Origin: Candidatus Gastranaerophilales bacterium | GTDB taxonomy: Bacteria > Cyanobacteriota > Vampirovibrionia > Gastranaerophilales > Gastranaerophilaceae | Length of the DNA stretch: 64,000 bases | NCBI GenBank assembly: GCA_944326565.1 | Contig: CALVEL010000001.1 | Span: 124,001-188,000, forward strand | Reading direction: 5' to 3' | In this document: piece by piece, positions 1-9,552 of the stretch | Numbering within the stretch: the stretch's first letter is position 1 | Layout of the letters: each line of letters starts with the position of its first letter | Notes under the pieces: model-generated | The model's database searches: none | The model's input: the letters and a program-made list of their open reading frames with translations, nothing else | Told to the model about the DNA's origin: nothing | Program-made: the position numbers and the translations under genes

Positions 1-1182
1 AAACCAATGTTTAAGACATATAAAGTAAATCATGTAACTCCTGATGTAATGGCAGAAATGATTTGTACTCAGTTGCTACCTACTATAATTGACATTGATG
101 CTGCCAAAAAAGGTGATATAGGACAACTTACAGGAGCAGCTTCAAGCAGCAGTGATCTTTCAATAGGTGGAAGCGAGGTAGCTTGCGGATATACTTCAAA
201 TATGGAAACTAAAAATTCTTCAGGTGCAGGTATTGTATCATTTTCTTCAATGCCGTTACTTTCTTTGGAAGTATCATATTCAGCAGGTTTGGGTACGATA
301 AGTGTTATGGGGGCAAATCCTAACCAATTGCATATGATTGAAGATTTTATAAAAGCTAATGATAGAAAAGAACCTCAAGCTTATCTTGAAGTTGCAATTA
401 TAGAATTAAACGAATCAGGAAGTAAACAATTTAACAATACTTGGAGCTTTATAAGTGATAACTTCAAGGTTTCTTTCGATGGTGCTTCTGGTATAAAAAC
501 AAACCAGCCTATATATATTGTTGACAACGGTAAATGGGATAATGGTCCAGGCAGACCCTCAGACAGATATCAAAATAGTCCTGCGCCATGGGCATTATCT
601 TGGACGATAAACTATCTAATCGAAAATAACAAAGGTCGTGTTGTTGCTAATCCGCGTATTTTGATTACAAACAGCCAAGAGTCTGTAATTGACTTGACTT
701 CAGATTACGTAAAAACTGTAACTTCTCAGGTTGTACAAGGTGTTCAACAAGCTACATCACAAAAAGACTATGAAATCGGTGACGATAATGGTATAAAAGT
801 TTCAATTACTCCTTTCATAAGTCCTGACGGATATGTAACTCTCAATATTACACCAGAATATGCAACTATATCTGAACAGATATTTGCTGTAGGTGAAGAT
901 CCAGAAAATCCGGATTTGGTTGCTACATTACTTCAAAGACGTAATTTAGAGTTAAAAAATGTAAGAATTAAAGATGGTGAAACCTTGATAATTGGTGGTA
1001 TGCTAAGAGATTCTGAGACTAAACAGGTTCAAAAAATCCCTGTATTAGGTGATTTGCCTTACATCGGAGCTATCTTCAGAAGTACAAGTACTGAAAAAAC
1101 TAAAGAAGAAATGATTATCATGATAACACCTAAAATTATTACTGATAATGAAGATGCTATAAGCGAACAAGAAACTTTGTAA
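1..1182 (+). CDS. Secretin, C-terminal part (GspD/PilQ superfamily), truncated by window start
   Basis: Outer-membrane secretin that would form the gated channel of a type IV pilus or type II secretion machine. The reading frame is open to base 1, so the true start lies upstream; the first visible Met codon is at 7. The C-terminal part carries the secretin signature: a stretch with VRIKDGETLIIGGMLRDSE, then KIPVLGDLPYIGAIFRS and a final MIIMITPKII, as in the membrane-inserted beta-barrel domain of this family. Upstream, residues 1-120 resemble the periplasmic N-domains. It is followed after 13 bases by a PilB-type ATPase and a PilC-type platform protein, which supports a shared operon. PilQ and GspD cannot be told apart from this fragment. 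Confidence 0.9.
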   Translation, partial: KPMFKTYKVNHVTPDVMAEMICTQLLPTIIDIDAAKKGDIGQLTGAASSSSDLSIGGSEVACGYTSNMETKNSSGAGIVSFSSMPLLSLEVSYSAGLGTISVMGANPNQLHMIEDFIKANDRKEPQAYLEVAIIELNESGSKQFNNTWSFISDNFKVSFDGASGIKTNQPIYIVDNGKWDNGPGRPSDRYQNSPAPWALSWTINYLIENNKGRVVANPRILITNSQESVIDLTSDYVKTVTSQVVQGVQQATSQKDYEIGDDNGIKVSITPFISPDGYVTLNITPEYATISEQIFAVGEDPENPDLVATLLQRRNLELKNVRIKDGETLIIGGMLRDSETKQVQKIPVLGDLPYIGAIFRSTSTEKTKEEMIIMITPKIITDNEDAISEQETL

Positions 1183-1195
1183 AGAACTGAAAATA

Positions 1196-3211
1196 ATGAA
1201 TGAAGTTTTAAACAGATTAAAAAATAGTGTAAATAAACAAATCCTTAATAAAGTTAACAGCTCACTTATGGAACAATATAGTTTTGTTCCTATAAGTGTT
1301 AAGGATAAATTTTTGTTTGTTGCTATTAATTCTAAATCTGATAAAGATCTAATTAATTTGAGATTAAAAGAAATTTTTCCGTTTCAAATTAAATTCATTC
1401 AAATTGCGGATAATGACTTGAGTCAATTGATTAGTAGTTTGAAACCACTCATGATGAATGAAGAAACTGCTTCTCTTGATACTACAGAAGGGCAAGCTAA
1501 ACTAGGCGAATTGCTTATTAAAAAAGGTTATATTTCTGATCTGCAATTACTTCAAGCACTTGCAGAGAGCAAGCGCTTAAAAATGCCTATAGGTTCAACT
1601 CTTTTTAAATTAGGGTTTATTACTCTGCCTCAATTGAAAGAAATTTTGCATGATCAAACCGGATTTGATTTGGTAAGCAATGAGCAGTTGGCAAAGCAAG
1701 ATAAATTTATTAATATGTTGCCGGAAGACTTTATTAAGACAAATAAAGTTGTCCCGATATCTTCTGATGGCAAGACAATATTACTTGGGGTTGTCACTCC
1801 TTTAAAACCGGATGTTTTGAAGGAAATTATTTATTTGACTGGACAAAACCCGAAACAATTATTGATGACTCATTATGAGTATCAAAATTCTCTTGATACA
1901 TTCTTTAGTGAACAGAAAAAAGAAACAGAAAGAATCATCAAAAAAATTGAAGAAGAATCTGCTGAAATAGAGAAAGAAGAAACTTTATGGGAGCAGGTTG
2001 ACAATGAGTTGCAAGATTCTACGGGTTCTATTGCAAAGTTTGTAAACCAGATAATTACAAGTGCAATTGATAGTAAAGTTTCAGATATTCACATAGAACC
2101 AAGATTGAATGGTTATATAGTTCGATATAGAAAATATGGTATGTTGCAAAAAGTGCTGGATATTCCACCTAAGGCAGAAAGTTCGGTTATTGCCAGGTTT
2201 AAAGTTTTGTCAAGAATGAATATTGCAGAACACCGTAGACCTCAAGACGGTACATTTTCTATAAAATACAAGGACGGATCTTATGACTTTCGTATAAATA
2301 CATTACCTGTATCAGGAAAAGAAAAGGTCTGTATTCGTGTACTTGCTCCAGCCGTAAGTTTAAATGCCGCTGATAAAAATATAAAACTTATAGGTGGCTC
2401 TGACGAAGATATTGCTAAAATTAAGAATATGGTAAGTTGTCCAAACGGAATCATTTTGACATCAGGACCTACAGGTTCCGGTAAAACAACGACTTTGTAT
2501 TCTGTATTAAAAAGTTTGAATGATGAAGATGTAAATATTACAACTATTGAAGATCCTATAGAAATTAAATTGGAAGGTATTAACCAATCACAAATAAATG
2601 CTAAAGCCGGTATTACATTTGCATCTTGTATGCGTGCGATATTAAGACAAGACCCTGATATTATTCTAGTCGGTGAAATTCGTGACTATGAAACATTAGA
2701 AATAGCGATATCAGCTGCACTTACAGGTCACTTGGTATTAAGCACAGTGCACACAAACTCTGCTGCTGCGACTGTTACTCGTTTGATTGAAATGGGTGCA
2801 AAGGATTATCTTGTTTCATCCACATTATCAGGTGTAATTGCACAACGTTTGGTAAGAAAATTATGTGATGATTGTAAAGAGGAATATTACCCGACTTATG
2901 AAGAAGCAAGTCAGATTTTAGTTAACGAAGAAGATATTCAAAAGTTAATGAAAACTCCGATATATCGTGCAAAGGGCTGCAATAAATGTGAATTTACTGG
3001 ATATAAAGGACGTTTAGGTGTATACGAAATAATGCAGATAAATAAAGAAATTAAACGTCTTATAGCTATGGGTGCACATGATTTGGAAATCGAAGATGCA
3101 GCTGTTAAAAACGGTATGAAAACACTTAATCAATCCTGTATGGCACATATTTTAGCAGGTTTGACAACAATTGATGAATTCGTCAGAGTTCTGGGTGTTG
3201 TAAATGAATAG
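1196..3211 (+). CDS. pilB: Type IV pilus/type II secretion assembly ATPase (PilB/GspE)
   Basis: Cytoplasmic hexameric ATPase that powers pseudopilin or pilin polymerisation. The 671-residue protein has an N-terminal MshEN-type domain (about residues 100-230, with LGELLIKKGYIS and later FKLGFITLPQL), then the GspE/PilB ATPase core. I see Walker A GPTGSGKTTT at about 423, the Walker B and Asp box DPDIILVGEIRD at about 485, and a zinc-binding tetracysteine (CDDC near 556 and CNKC near 595). The MshEN domain binds c-di-GMP in some relatives; that is known for the family and untested here. Start ATG at 1196 lies 13 bases after the secretin stop. The pilT gene at 52893 supports the pilus reading. 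Confidence 0.93.
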   Translation: MNEVLNRLKNSVNKQILNKVNSSLMEQYSFVPISVKDKFLFVAINSKSDKDLINLRLKEIFPFQIKFIQIADNDLSQLISSLKPLMMNEETASLDTTEGQAKLGELLIKKGYISDLQLLQALAESKRLKMPIGSTLFKLGFITLPQLKEILHDQTGFDLVSNEQLAKQDKFINMLPEDFIKTNKVVPISSDGKTILLGVVTPLKPDVLKEIIYLTGQNPKQLLMTHYEYQNSLDTFFSEQKKETERIIKKIEEESAEIEKEETLWEQVDNELQDSTGSIAKFVNQIITSAIDSKVSDIHIEPRLNGYIVRYRKYGMLQKVLDIPPKAESSVIARFKVLSRMNIAEHRRPQDGTFSIKYKDGSYDFRINTLPVSGKEKVCIRVLAPAVSLNAADKNIKLIGGSDEDIAKIKNMVSCPNGIILTSGPTGSGKTTTLYSVLKSLNDEDVNITTIEDPIEIKLEGINQSQINAKAGITFASCMRAILRQDPDIILVGEIRDYETLEIAISAALTGHLVLSTVHTNSAAATVTRLIEMGAKDYLVSSTLSGVIAQRLVRKLCDDCKEEYYPTYEEASQILVNEEDIQKLMKTPIYRAKGCNKCEFTGYKGRLGVYEIMQINKEIKRLIAMGAHDLEIEDAAVKNGMKTLNQSCMAHILAGLTTIDEFVRVLGVVNE

Positions 3212-3219
3212 GTATAAAA

Positions 3220-4437
3220 ATGGCAATTTATAATTATGTAGCACTTAAAAATAATAAAGATATAGTAACTGGGAAAGTAGAAGCAGGAAGTCTGAGAGAA
3301 GCCAGAGATAATGTACGTAAACTCGGATTTTTGCCAACGAAAGTTACTGAAGAAAATTTAAAGAAAGAAGATATAAAGCAGGATAATAGACCCGGTACGA
3401 TGAAAAGTCTTGGATTGCAGGACAAGATTGAATTTACATCTACCTTGCAAATTCTTGCTCAAGCCGGTATACCGATTATTGAATCTTTAATGTTTATTGA
3501 AAATGATGCTGCAAAATTAAAGCAAAGACTTGTATCAAAAGAGTTACGCCGTCAGATTATGGGTGGTGCAACTTTTGCTGATACTGTAGCTAAGTATCCC
3601 GAAATTTTCGGACAGGTATACATCGGTCTTGTAAAAGCTGGTGAAGATTCCGGTGAATTGGAAAAGACTTTGGAACGTCTTTTAGAATTGTTGAATAAAG
3701 AGGCAAACATAAGAGGTAAGGTTATTGGTACATTGATGTATCCGATGTTTGTAATTTTACTTGCTGTATTTATTGTACTTGTCATGTTGATGTTCGTATT
3801 CCCTGTATTTAAGGATATGTTTGATAACATGGGACAGGAATTGCCTTGGATTACTGCAACTTTGATGAGTGCAGGTATTTTCTTAAAGACTTACTGGTAT
3901 TTTGTACCGTTAATATTTATAGCCATTTTCGGAGGTCTATCTTTTATATTTAAATGGGAACCGAGCAGAAGAAAAATTGATGAAAACGTATTAAAAGTAC
4001 CTGTTTTAACAGATTTAATACAATATTCTAATTTTGCTAACTTTATAGCTGTTTTGCAAGTTGCATACGATGCAGGTGTTCCGATTATTGAATGTTTGTA
4101 TTTGTCTATTTTGACATTAACTAACTATACTCTAAGAGAACAAATAGCAATTGCAACCAATAAGGTGCAACAAGGTCAGCATTTGTCTACAGCACTAAGA
4201 GCGACAGGTGTTATGCCTAAGATGATTTTATTTATGATATCAACAGGTGAGCAATCTGGTCGTTTAGGTGATATGATGGGACAAGCTACAAAGTTTATTG
4301 ACAAAAAGCTTGATACAATCATTGATACAATGACTAAAATGATTGAGCCGATAATGTTATTGGTAATAGGTACTATAGTACTTATTTTGGCATTAGCATT
4401 GTACTTACCGCTATTCGGTTCATATATGGGCTTGTAA
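3220..4437 (+). CDS. pilC: Type IV pilus/type II secretion inner-membrane platform protein (PilC/GspF)
   Basis: Polytopic inner-membrane platform protein that couples the PilB ATPase to pilin assembly. The 405 residues match the family length and contain two T2SSF repeats (about 70-195 and 270-395). Each has the typical helix with QLQAGIPI-like wording (ILAQAGIPIIESL and VAYDAGVPIIECL). Hydrophobic segments fall near 168-200, 224-246 and 373-402. It starts 8 bases after the pilB stop, with a weak AGG upstream, and its stop overlaps the next gene's ATG, so translational coupling is likely. Confidence 0.93.
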   Translation: MAIYNYVALKNNKDIVTGKVEAGSLREARDNVRKLGFLPTKVTEENLKKEDIKQDNRPGTMKSLGLQDKIEFTSTLQILAQAGIPIIESLMFIENDAAKLKQRLVSKELRRQIMGGATFADTVAKYPEIFGQVYIGLVKAGEDSGELEKTLERLLELLNKEANIRGKVIGTLMYPMFVILLAVFIVLVMLMFVFPVFKDMFDNMGQELPWITATLMSAGIFLKTYWYFVPLIFIAIFGGLSFIFKWEPSRRKIDENVLKVPVLTDLIQYSNFANFIAVLQVAYDAGVPIIECLYLSILTLTNYTLREQIAIATNKVQQGQHLSTALRATGVMPKMILFMISTGEQSGRLGDMMGQATKFIDKKLDTIIDTMTKMIEPIMLLVIGTIVLILALALYLPLFGSYMGL

Positions 4438-5255
4438 TGGAAAAAATAAAAAAATACGTAATTACAGGTGCAACTTCAGGGATTGGCAACGCTCTTGTCA
4501 AAGAGTTCTCAAAGTCAGGAATAGTTTTTGCAGGATATAGAAATCCTGATAAAGAAAAAGAGCTTTTGGATATTTCAGAGAATGTAATCCCTTTTTATAT
4601 AGATATGTCAAAGTCTGAGACTATTCTTGAGGCTGTAGATTTTATAAAATCCAAAACAAATCAAATAGATACCTTGATAAATGTCGCAGGGTGTGTACTT
4701 GCAGGTCCTGTCGAGAATCTTGATATTAAAGATTTAAAATATCAATTTCAAATAAACACTTTTTCGCATTTAGAATTTACACAAGGGCTGTTGTCGATTT
4801 TAGAAGGCGGAAAAATAATAAATATAAGTTCAATGTCCAGTTTTGGGATATTCCCTTTCATATCTCCATATTGTGCATCAAAAAGAGCTTTAGATATATT
4901 ATTCAATTCATTAATTTTAGAGACTAAAAAAGATATTAAAGTTATTTCTGTAAAACCCGGTGCGATAGCTACCCCATTGTGGGAAAAATCTGTTAAAGAA
5001 AATTCAGACCGTTTGAAGAAGAATAATCAGTTTGAAAAAGAAATGAAATTTTTAGAACAAAACGCTTTAAAAAACGGTACAAAAGGTTTAGATGTAAAAA
5101 AAGTTGCAGATATCATAAAAAAAATTGACAAAATGAAAAATCCGAAAACATCTTATTTGATAGGTAAAGATGCTTTTATTTCAAATATAATGGCAAAATT
5201 ACCGCAGGATTTTTCTAATAAATTAATTAAGCATGCAATGAAATATCGTATGTAA
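4437..5255 (+). CDS. Short-chain dehydrogenase/reductase (SDR family)
   Basis: Predicted NAD(P)-dependent oxidoreductase of the classical SDR family; substrate unknown. The N-terminus has the Rossmann motif TGATSGIG (residues 9-16), then NVAG in a diverged form (NVAGCV). The catalytic Ser lies in NISSMSS, and Y145-x3-K149 lies in YCASK. Length (272) is normal for the family. Its ATG shares one base with the pilC stop (TAATG), so it is translationally coupled to the pilus genes although no pilus role is known for SDRs. It might act on a sugar or lipid, or may just be co-transcribed. Confidence 0.85.
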   Translation: MEKIKKYVITGATSGIGNALVKEFSKSGIVFAGYRNPDKEKELLDISENVIPFYIDMSKSETILEAVDFIKSKTNQIDTLINVAGCVLAGPVENLDIKDLKYQFQINTFSHLEFTQGLLSILEGGKIINISSMSSFGIFPFISPYCASKRALDILFNSLILETKKDIKVISVKPGAIATPLWEKSVKENSDRLKKNNQFEKEMKFLEQNALKNGTKGLDVKKVADIIKKIDKMKNPKTSYLIGKDAFISNIMAKLPQDFSNKLIKHAMKYRM

Positions 5256-5284
5256 TTGATAAAAGTAAGAGCATATGGTATAAT
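5256..5284 (+). promoter_or_regulatory. Sigma70-type promoter of the first G-tract prepilin
   Basis: TTGATA (5256-5261), a 17-base spacer, then TATAAT (5279-5284) preceded by TGG, giving an extended -10. It lies 35 bases before the ATG at 5320. The second G-tract gene has an equivalent promoter at the same distance. Confidence 0.7.
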
Positions 5285-5297
5285 AAAAAAGTAATCA

Positions 5298-5373
5298 AAA
5301 AACAGAGAAGGAGCTGGAAATGCAGACTATGATTGAAGTTATGGGGGGGGGGGGCACCCGAAAATAAGCTCCT
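5298..5373 (+). repeat. Conserved 5' cassette with 12-G tract, copy 1 (out of frame)
   Basis: A 40-base block (5298-5337) holding the AAGGAG ribosome site, ATG 5320 and the first codons is identical to 26430-26469. It is followed by 12 G (5343-5354) and a 19-base block (5355-5373) identical to 26486-26504. One extra base before the G run puts the ATG out of frame here. Translation from 5320 would stop at TAA 5365-5367 after 15 residues. With 11 or 14 G the ATG would join the prepilin frame. Confidence 0.85.
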
Positions 5374-6091
5374 AGTTGGTAAAAAAATAGGATTTACATT
5401 AGCAGAGGTCTTAATAACCCTAGGGATATTAGGTGTAGTAATAGCAATGACAATGCCGACAGTAGTCGGGAAATATAAAAAACAGGCGACAATATCCCAA
5501 TTAAAAAAAGCATATACTGTACTGAGCCAAGTAGTATTACGTTCTCAAGAAGATAATGGTGCAGTTGCTTTTTCATCAGATGCTGTGGATGCTAGTACTG
5601 TAAAGAAGTTTTTTGAGCAGTATTGGTTACCTTATTTTAATAGTCCTACTGTTTCTAAAGAAGGTACATATCCTTATGGTGTCGATACTCCATTTCTAGG
5701 TCTTAATGGTAGTTTAAGTGGTGGTGTAGGAACAGTTTATAGTGGAGGAAGGATATATTTTACGACAATGGACGGGACTGCATATTTTATAAATATGATG
5801 CGGTGGGAAACACAATATGATGAAGAAGGAAATCAGTTACCAAGTATTGCAAAATATTCATCTGCTCAATCAGTTCAGGTAGACTTAAATGGTATAAAGC
5901 CTCCAAATATTTTTGGCAAAGATGTTTTTGTATTTCAAGTATTTTTCGATAAAAACATAGTAAGACCATACGGATACGATAAAACACAGGCTCAAATAAA
6001 CAGTAACTGCAGTTTAAATGGTATAGGTAATTATTGTGCAGCAAAGATAATAAATGACGGCTGGGTGATGCGCAATGATTACCCTTGGTAG
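5333..6091 (+). CDS. Prepilin-like protein with phase-variable start (open frame shown; frame-off from its natural ATG)
   Basis: Type IV prepilin/pseudopilin-like protein. After a leader containing GGGAPENKLL and KKIGFTLAEVLITLGILG comes the prepilin peptidase site (G before FTLAE, Glu at +5) and the single hydrophobic helix. The rest is a soluble head with an aromatic C-terminus. The open frame can be entered only from TTG at 5333, which has no ribosome site at a proper distance. The good site (AAGGAG, 5308-5313) serves ATG 5320, which is in another frame because of the 12-G run. I read this as the OFF state of a slipped-strand switch, or a homopolymer sequencing error. Strongly related to 26452-27282. 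It follows the secretin-pilB-pilC block. Confidence 0.8.
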   Translation: MKLWGGGAPENKLLVGKKIGFTLAEVLITLGILGVVIAMTMPTVVGKYKKQATISQLKKAYTVLSQVVLRSQEDNGAVAFSSDAVDASTVKKFFEQYWLPYFNSPTVSKEGTYPYGVDTPFLGLNGSLSGGVGTVYSGGRIYFTTMDGTAYFINMMRWETQYDEEGNQLPSIAKYSSAQSVQVDLNGIKPPNIFGKDVFVFQVFFDKNIVRPYGYDKTQAQINSNCSLNGIGNYCAAKIINDGWVMRNDYPW

Positions 6092-6163
6092 ATACCTCAA
6101 TGTTGATTACAAAAAATATTATTCATGCTAGACTTGGTTTGTAATCAGAAAAAGAGGTAAAAG

Positions 6164-7474
6164 ATGAAAATAGCATTGGTAAATCATGGATGTGCAAAAA
6201 ACTTGGTGGATTCTGAGCTTATGCTTGGTTTTTTGTCTGAAAAAGGTTATGAAATAACTTTGAATGAGGATGATGCTGAAATTGTTATTGTAAATACCTG
6301 CTCTTTTATTCATGATGCAGAAAAAGAATCTGTACAGTCCATTCTTGAGCTGATTAATAGTGGTAAAAAAGTTATAGTAACAGGATGTCTGCCACAAAAA
6401 CATAAAACTGAGTTAAAAAATGCAATTCCAGAAATAAGTGCAATGCTTGGGACCTCTGATTTTAGAGAAATAGTTGAGACTGTTGAAAAAATTGCAGATA
6501 AAAAGAGTGAAGAGTATATAGAAAAAATTTCAGAAAAACCCGAATATATCTATCCTGAAGATGTAGCTCGCCAGCAAATTACAATGGGAGCAAGCTCATA
6601 TATAAAAATAGCTGACGGTTGTAATTATCATTGTGGGTATTGTATAATTCCTCAACTAAGAGGCGCATACCACTCAAGATCTATCGAAAATATAATTGAA
6701 GAAGCAAAAAATCTTGTACAAAAAGGTGTTACTGAAATAGACCTGATTGCTCAAGATACGACAAGTTATGGTATAGATATATATGGCAAACCGTCACTAG
6801 CTAAGCTTCTTGAGGAATTAAACAAAATAGACGGACTCGGTTGGATAAGGATTATGTATGCATATCCATCTCAGCTGAATGATGATCTAATTAGTGCAAT
6901 TGCAAAATTAGATAAAGTTGTAAAATATATTGATTTGCCACTGCAGCATTCTGATCCTGAAATTCTGAAAGCTATGCGCAGACCTGCTTTTGATTACGAA
7001 GTATTAATCCAAAAGTTACGTGATAAAATTCCAAACGTAGCTATAAGAACAGCTTTTATAGTGGGATATCCAGGAGAAACTGATGAGCAGTTTGAGCATT
7101 TATACAAATTTGTCGAAAAAATGAGATTTGATAGAATGGGAGTATTTGAGTATTCAAGAGAAAAAAATACAACTTCTTATTCTATGCAAAATCAGGTGCA
7201 CAAAAAGATTAAACATGAGCGATATAAAAAATTAATGGCGTTACAGCAGAAAATTTCTTATGAAAATAATCAGGCAAAAATCGGTAAAGAAATTTCTTGT
7301 ATTGTAGAAGGTTTTACTGATGATGGAGTAATTATAATGCGTTCGTATGCCGATGCTCCTGAAATTGACGGACTTGTTTATGCAAACAGCGAAAATCCTG
7401 TGGTGCCGGGTGATATTGAAACTGTTTTAATAGAAAAAGCTGATGAATACGATTTGTTCGGTAAAATTGTTTAA
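6164..7474 (+). CDS. rimO: Ribosomal protein S12 methylthiotransferase RimO
   Basis: Radical-SAM enzyme that adds a methylthio group to an aspartate of ribosomal protein S12. Domains in order: the UPF0004 N-terminal domain with cluster cysteines (NHGCAKNLVDSE, NTCSF and TGCLPQ); the radical-SAM core with C153-x3-C157-x2-C160 (GCNYHCGYCIIPQLRG); and a C-terminal TRAM domain (about 370-436). The 436-residue length is typical. NHGCAKNLVDSE and GCNYHCGYCIIPQLRG are characteristic of RimO rather than MiaB. AGAGG precedes the ATG by about 6 bases. Confidence 0.95.
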   Translation: MKIALVNHGCAKNLVDSELMLGFLSEKGYEITLNEDDAEIVIVNTCSFIHDAEKESVQSILELINSGKKVIVTGCLPQKHKTELKNAIPEISAMLGTSDFREIVETVEKIADKKSEEYIEKISEKPEYIYPEDVARQQITMGASSYIKIADGCNYHCGYCIIPQLRGAYHSRSIENIIEEAKNLVQKGVTEIDLIAQDTTSYGIDIYGKPSLAKLLEELNKIDGLGWIRIMYAYPSQLNDDLISAIAKLDKVVKYIDLPLQHSDPEILKAMRRPAFDYEVLIQKLRDKIPNVAIRTAFIVGYPGETDEQFEHLYKFVEKMRFDRMGVFEYSREKNTTSYSMQNQVHKKIKHERYKKLMALQQKISYENNQAKIGKEISCIVEGFTDDGVIIMRSYADAPEIDGLVYANSENPVVPGDIETVLIEKADEYDLFGKIV

Positions 7475-7495
7475 TTAAAAAAACTAAAACAAGTT

Positions 7496-7798
7496 TTATT
7501 TATGTCTATAAATCTGCTTTGCAAGTTTAACAATATCTTGATATATTGGTTTCAATGCTTTTACTACCATATGATTATCCCGTGCGACCTTTGCACAAAA
7601 ACAGGTACAGCCATAGGATACTATAAGATTAGGTAACATATGAGAAATTGCATTGTCAATCCCGATTTTAAGATTTAAACCGGAAACCAGTAAAGAAACA
7701 TTTCTGGCAAACTTTGCATGTTTGTATTTTCTTGTTACCATAAATTTTGATGTGTCTAAAGTATTAATTCTCATAATATTTATATAAAATTCAAACAT
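7496..7798 (-). CDS. Small hypothetical protein
   Basis: An uninterrupted 100-codon frame on the minus strand fills the gap between rimO and the flippase and overlaps no other gene. The product is basic, with two Cys in YGCTCFCAKV and a Lys/Arg-rich C-terminus (KLAKQIYRHK). I do not recognise a family. No clear ribosome site precedes the first Met; an internal Met (MRINTL, residue 9) is an alternative start. It could be a real small gene or a chance frame. Confidence 0.45.
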   Translation of the reverse strand: MFEFYINIMRINTLDTSKFMVTRKYKHAKFARNVSLLVSGLNLKIGIDNAISHMLPNLIVSYGCTCFCAKVARDNHMVVKALKPIYQDIVKLAKQIYRHK

Positions 7799-7883
7799 AA
7801 AAATTTTTGCTATTTTTTTATCTAGCGCAAAAGAAAATTTTATAGTAATATAAATTTAGTTTTAGTTTATATGGAATTTTTGG

Positions 7884-9335
7884 ATGAAGTTTGCAGAAGA
7901 TCAGGCGGTAGATAATGAACAATTAAATGCAATATTTAAAGATATTGTAAAATATTCACCATCAAAACTTTGCGGAATGCTCGGTAATGCTTTGATAGTT
8001 CCTGTGTATACAAATATTTTGCTTCCTGAAGAATATGGACTTTATTCATTGTCAATCGCATTTTTATCATTTTTATGCATAATTTTTTCTGACTGGGTAG
8101 GTTTATCAGGTTTGAGATTTTTTAGATCTTTCCAACTCGCTGATGAATTGCCTAAATATTTATCCATGCTCGTTGCTATTTTAGTGTTCAACATTTGTAC
8201 AATGTTTGTTTTTGCATTTGCATTCAGACATAATTTTTATGACTTTTTCAATATTCAGCCAAAATATTTCTTCTGTATTTTATTGCTGATTATTCCTGTA
8301 GCAATAAGAGCTCTTCTATTCCAACTTTTGAGAGCCCAATTAAAATCAATTTCGTTTACATTTTCTACAATAATTAACCAAATTTTGACAATGGCATTGT
8401 CGGTGTTAATTGTAAAAGTTTTTCACCTTGGTGCATTATCATTGCTTTTAGGTATGGGGATTTCTATTTCTTTAATAGATATTCTTTTAATCTATCAAAG
8501 CGGAATTTTGAAATACTTCAGAAAACCAAATTTGCAAGCAAAAGTTTTGTTGCCAATGTTTCAATATGGAATTCCAATCGCAGCAACCTCTTTGAGTGCC
8601 TGGGTTATAAATCAAAGTAATAAATTTATTATGAATAGCATAAGCGGGTTTAAAGAGGTCGGACTTGTAGGGGTTGCATATGGACTTACTCTGCCTTTGT
8701 TCATGACAATTTTCTCTATAATAACTGTTGCTGCGGTGCCTAGAATTTTTAATATGTTTGAAGAAAAAGTTGATGTGCGCCCCATTGTTACCAGATTTAC
8801 CGGCTATTTTCTTGTCGTATCTGTGCCTGTAATAACTTTGGTCTCTGTATATGCTCCAGATTTTGTAAATCTTTTTGCTAATACAAAATTTTCTGATGCT
8901 TATAGATTAGTTCCATATTTTGCTTTTGGCTGTTTGTTTATGGCACTTTCTGATTACACAACTTTGCAGTATCATTTGGCAAATAAAACTTACATTGATT
9001 TTATTCTAAAGCTTATATCAGGTATTGTCGGAATTGCTGCTAATATAATACTTATACCCAAAATGGGCTTGGAAGGGGCAGGTATTGCAACATTGGGAGC
9101 TAATTTTGTCTATTTCTTTTTAAGTACAATAATAAGAATTCCTAATCTCGCAGCTTATTGTCCAGTAAGAACATTATTACGTTTGAGTATTGCTTTTGTG
9201 CCTACATCATTAATTTATTTTGGTTTTAAATATATTGCATATATTCCTGCTATAGTTCAGATGCTTATTTTAATGTGTATATTTTATGCTTTCTATTGGC
9301 TAATTACAAAAACTTTGATGAAAAGACCTGTATAG
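7884..9335 (+). CDS. Polysaccharide/oligosaccharide flippase (Wzx-like, MATE/MOP superfamily)
   Basis: Integral membrane protein with about 12-14 hydrophobic helices over 483 residues. The N-terminus (KYSPSKLCGMLGNALIVPVY, then EEYGLYSLSI) is the usual start of Wzx-type lipid-linked oligosaccharide flippases, and the conserved MGLEGAGIATLGANFVYF lies near the C-terminus. It would move undecaprenyl-linked glycan units across the inner membrane for surface polysaccharide. No glycosyltransferases are adjacent, so the glycan is unknown. ATG 7884 was chosen; the nearby ATG 7871 is in another frame and stops quickly. Confidence 0.85.
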   Translation: MKFAEDQAVDNEQLNAIFKDIVKYSPSKLCGMLGNALIVPVYTNILLPEEYGLYSLSIAFLSFLCIIFSDWVGLSGLRFFRSFQLADELPKYLSMLVAILVFNICTMFVFAFAFRHNFYDFFNIQPKYFFCILLLIIPVAIRALLFQLLRAQLKSISFTFSTIINQILTMALSVLIVKVFHLGALSLLLGMGISISLIDILLIYQSGILKYFRKPNLQAKVLLPMFQYGIPIAATSLSAWVINQSNKFIMNSISGFKEVGLVGVAYGLTLPLFMTIFSIITVAAVPRIFNMFEEKVDVRPIVTRFTGYFLVVSVPVITLVSVYAPDFVNLFANTKFSDAYRLVPYFAFGCLFMALSDYTTLQYHLANKTYIDFILKLISGIVGIAANIILIPKMGLEGAGIATLGANFVYFFLSTIIRIPNLAAYCPVRTLLRLSIAFVPTSLIYFGFKYIAYIPAIVQMLILMCIFYAFYWLITKTLMKRPV

Positions 9336-9552
9336 TATAATGCTTAATAAAAATTTACAAAATAGCAATATTTTTTATTTTTAAATCTTTATTTATTTAT
9401 ATAAATATGTATTTTAGCCAATAAATGCGCATGCTATTGTAATAAATGGTAACATATGATAGAAAAATATAAATCAGCTGGTTATAATAGCACATCAGGA
9501 TTTAAAGGTTAATCAGATTTAGAATTAGGGAAAAATTGAAAGGAATTAAGCC

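Noticed and set aside
6104..6147. Inverted repeat TGATTACAAA/TTTGTAATCA before rimO
   Set aside because: Perfect over 10 bases but with a 24-base loop and no T run; too weak to call a terminator or operator.
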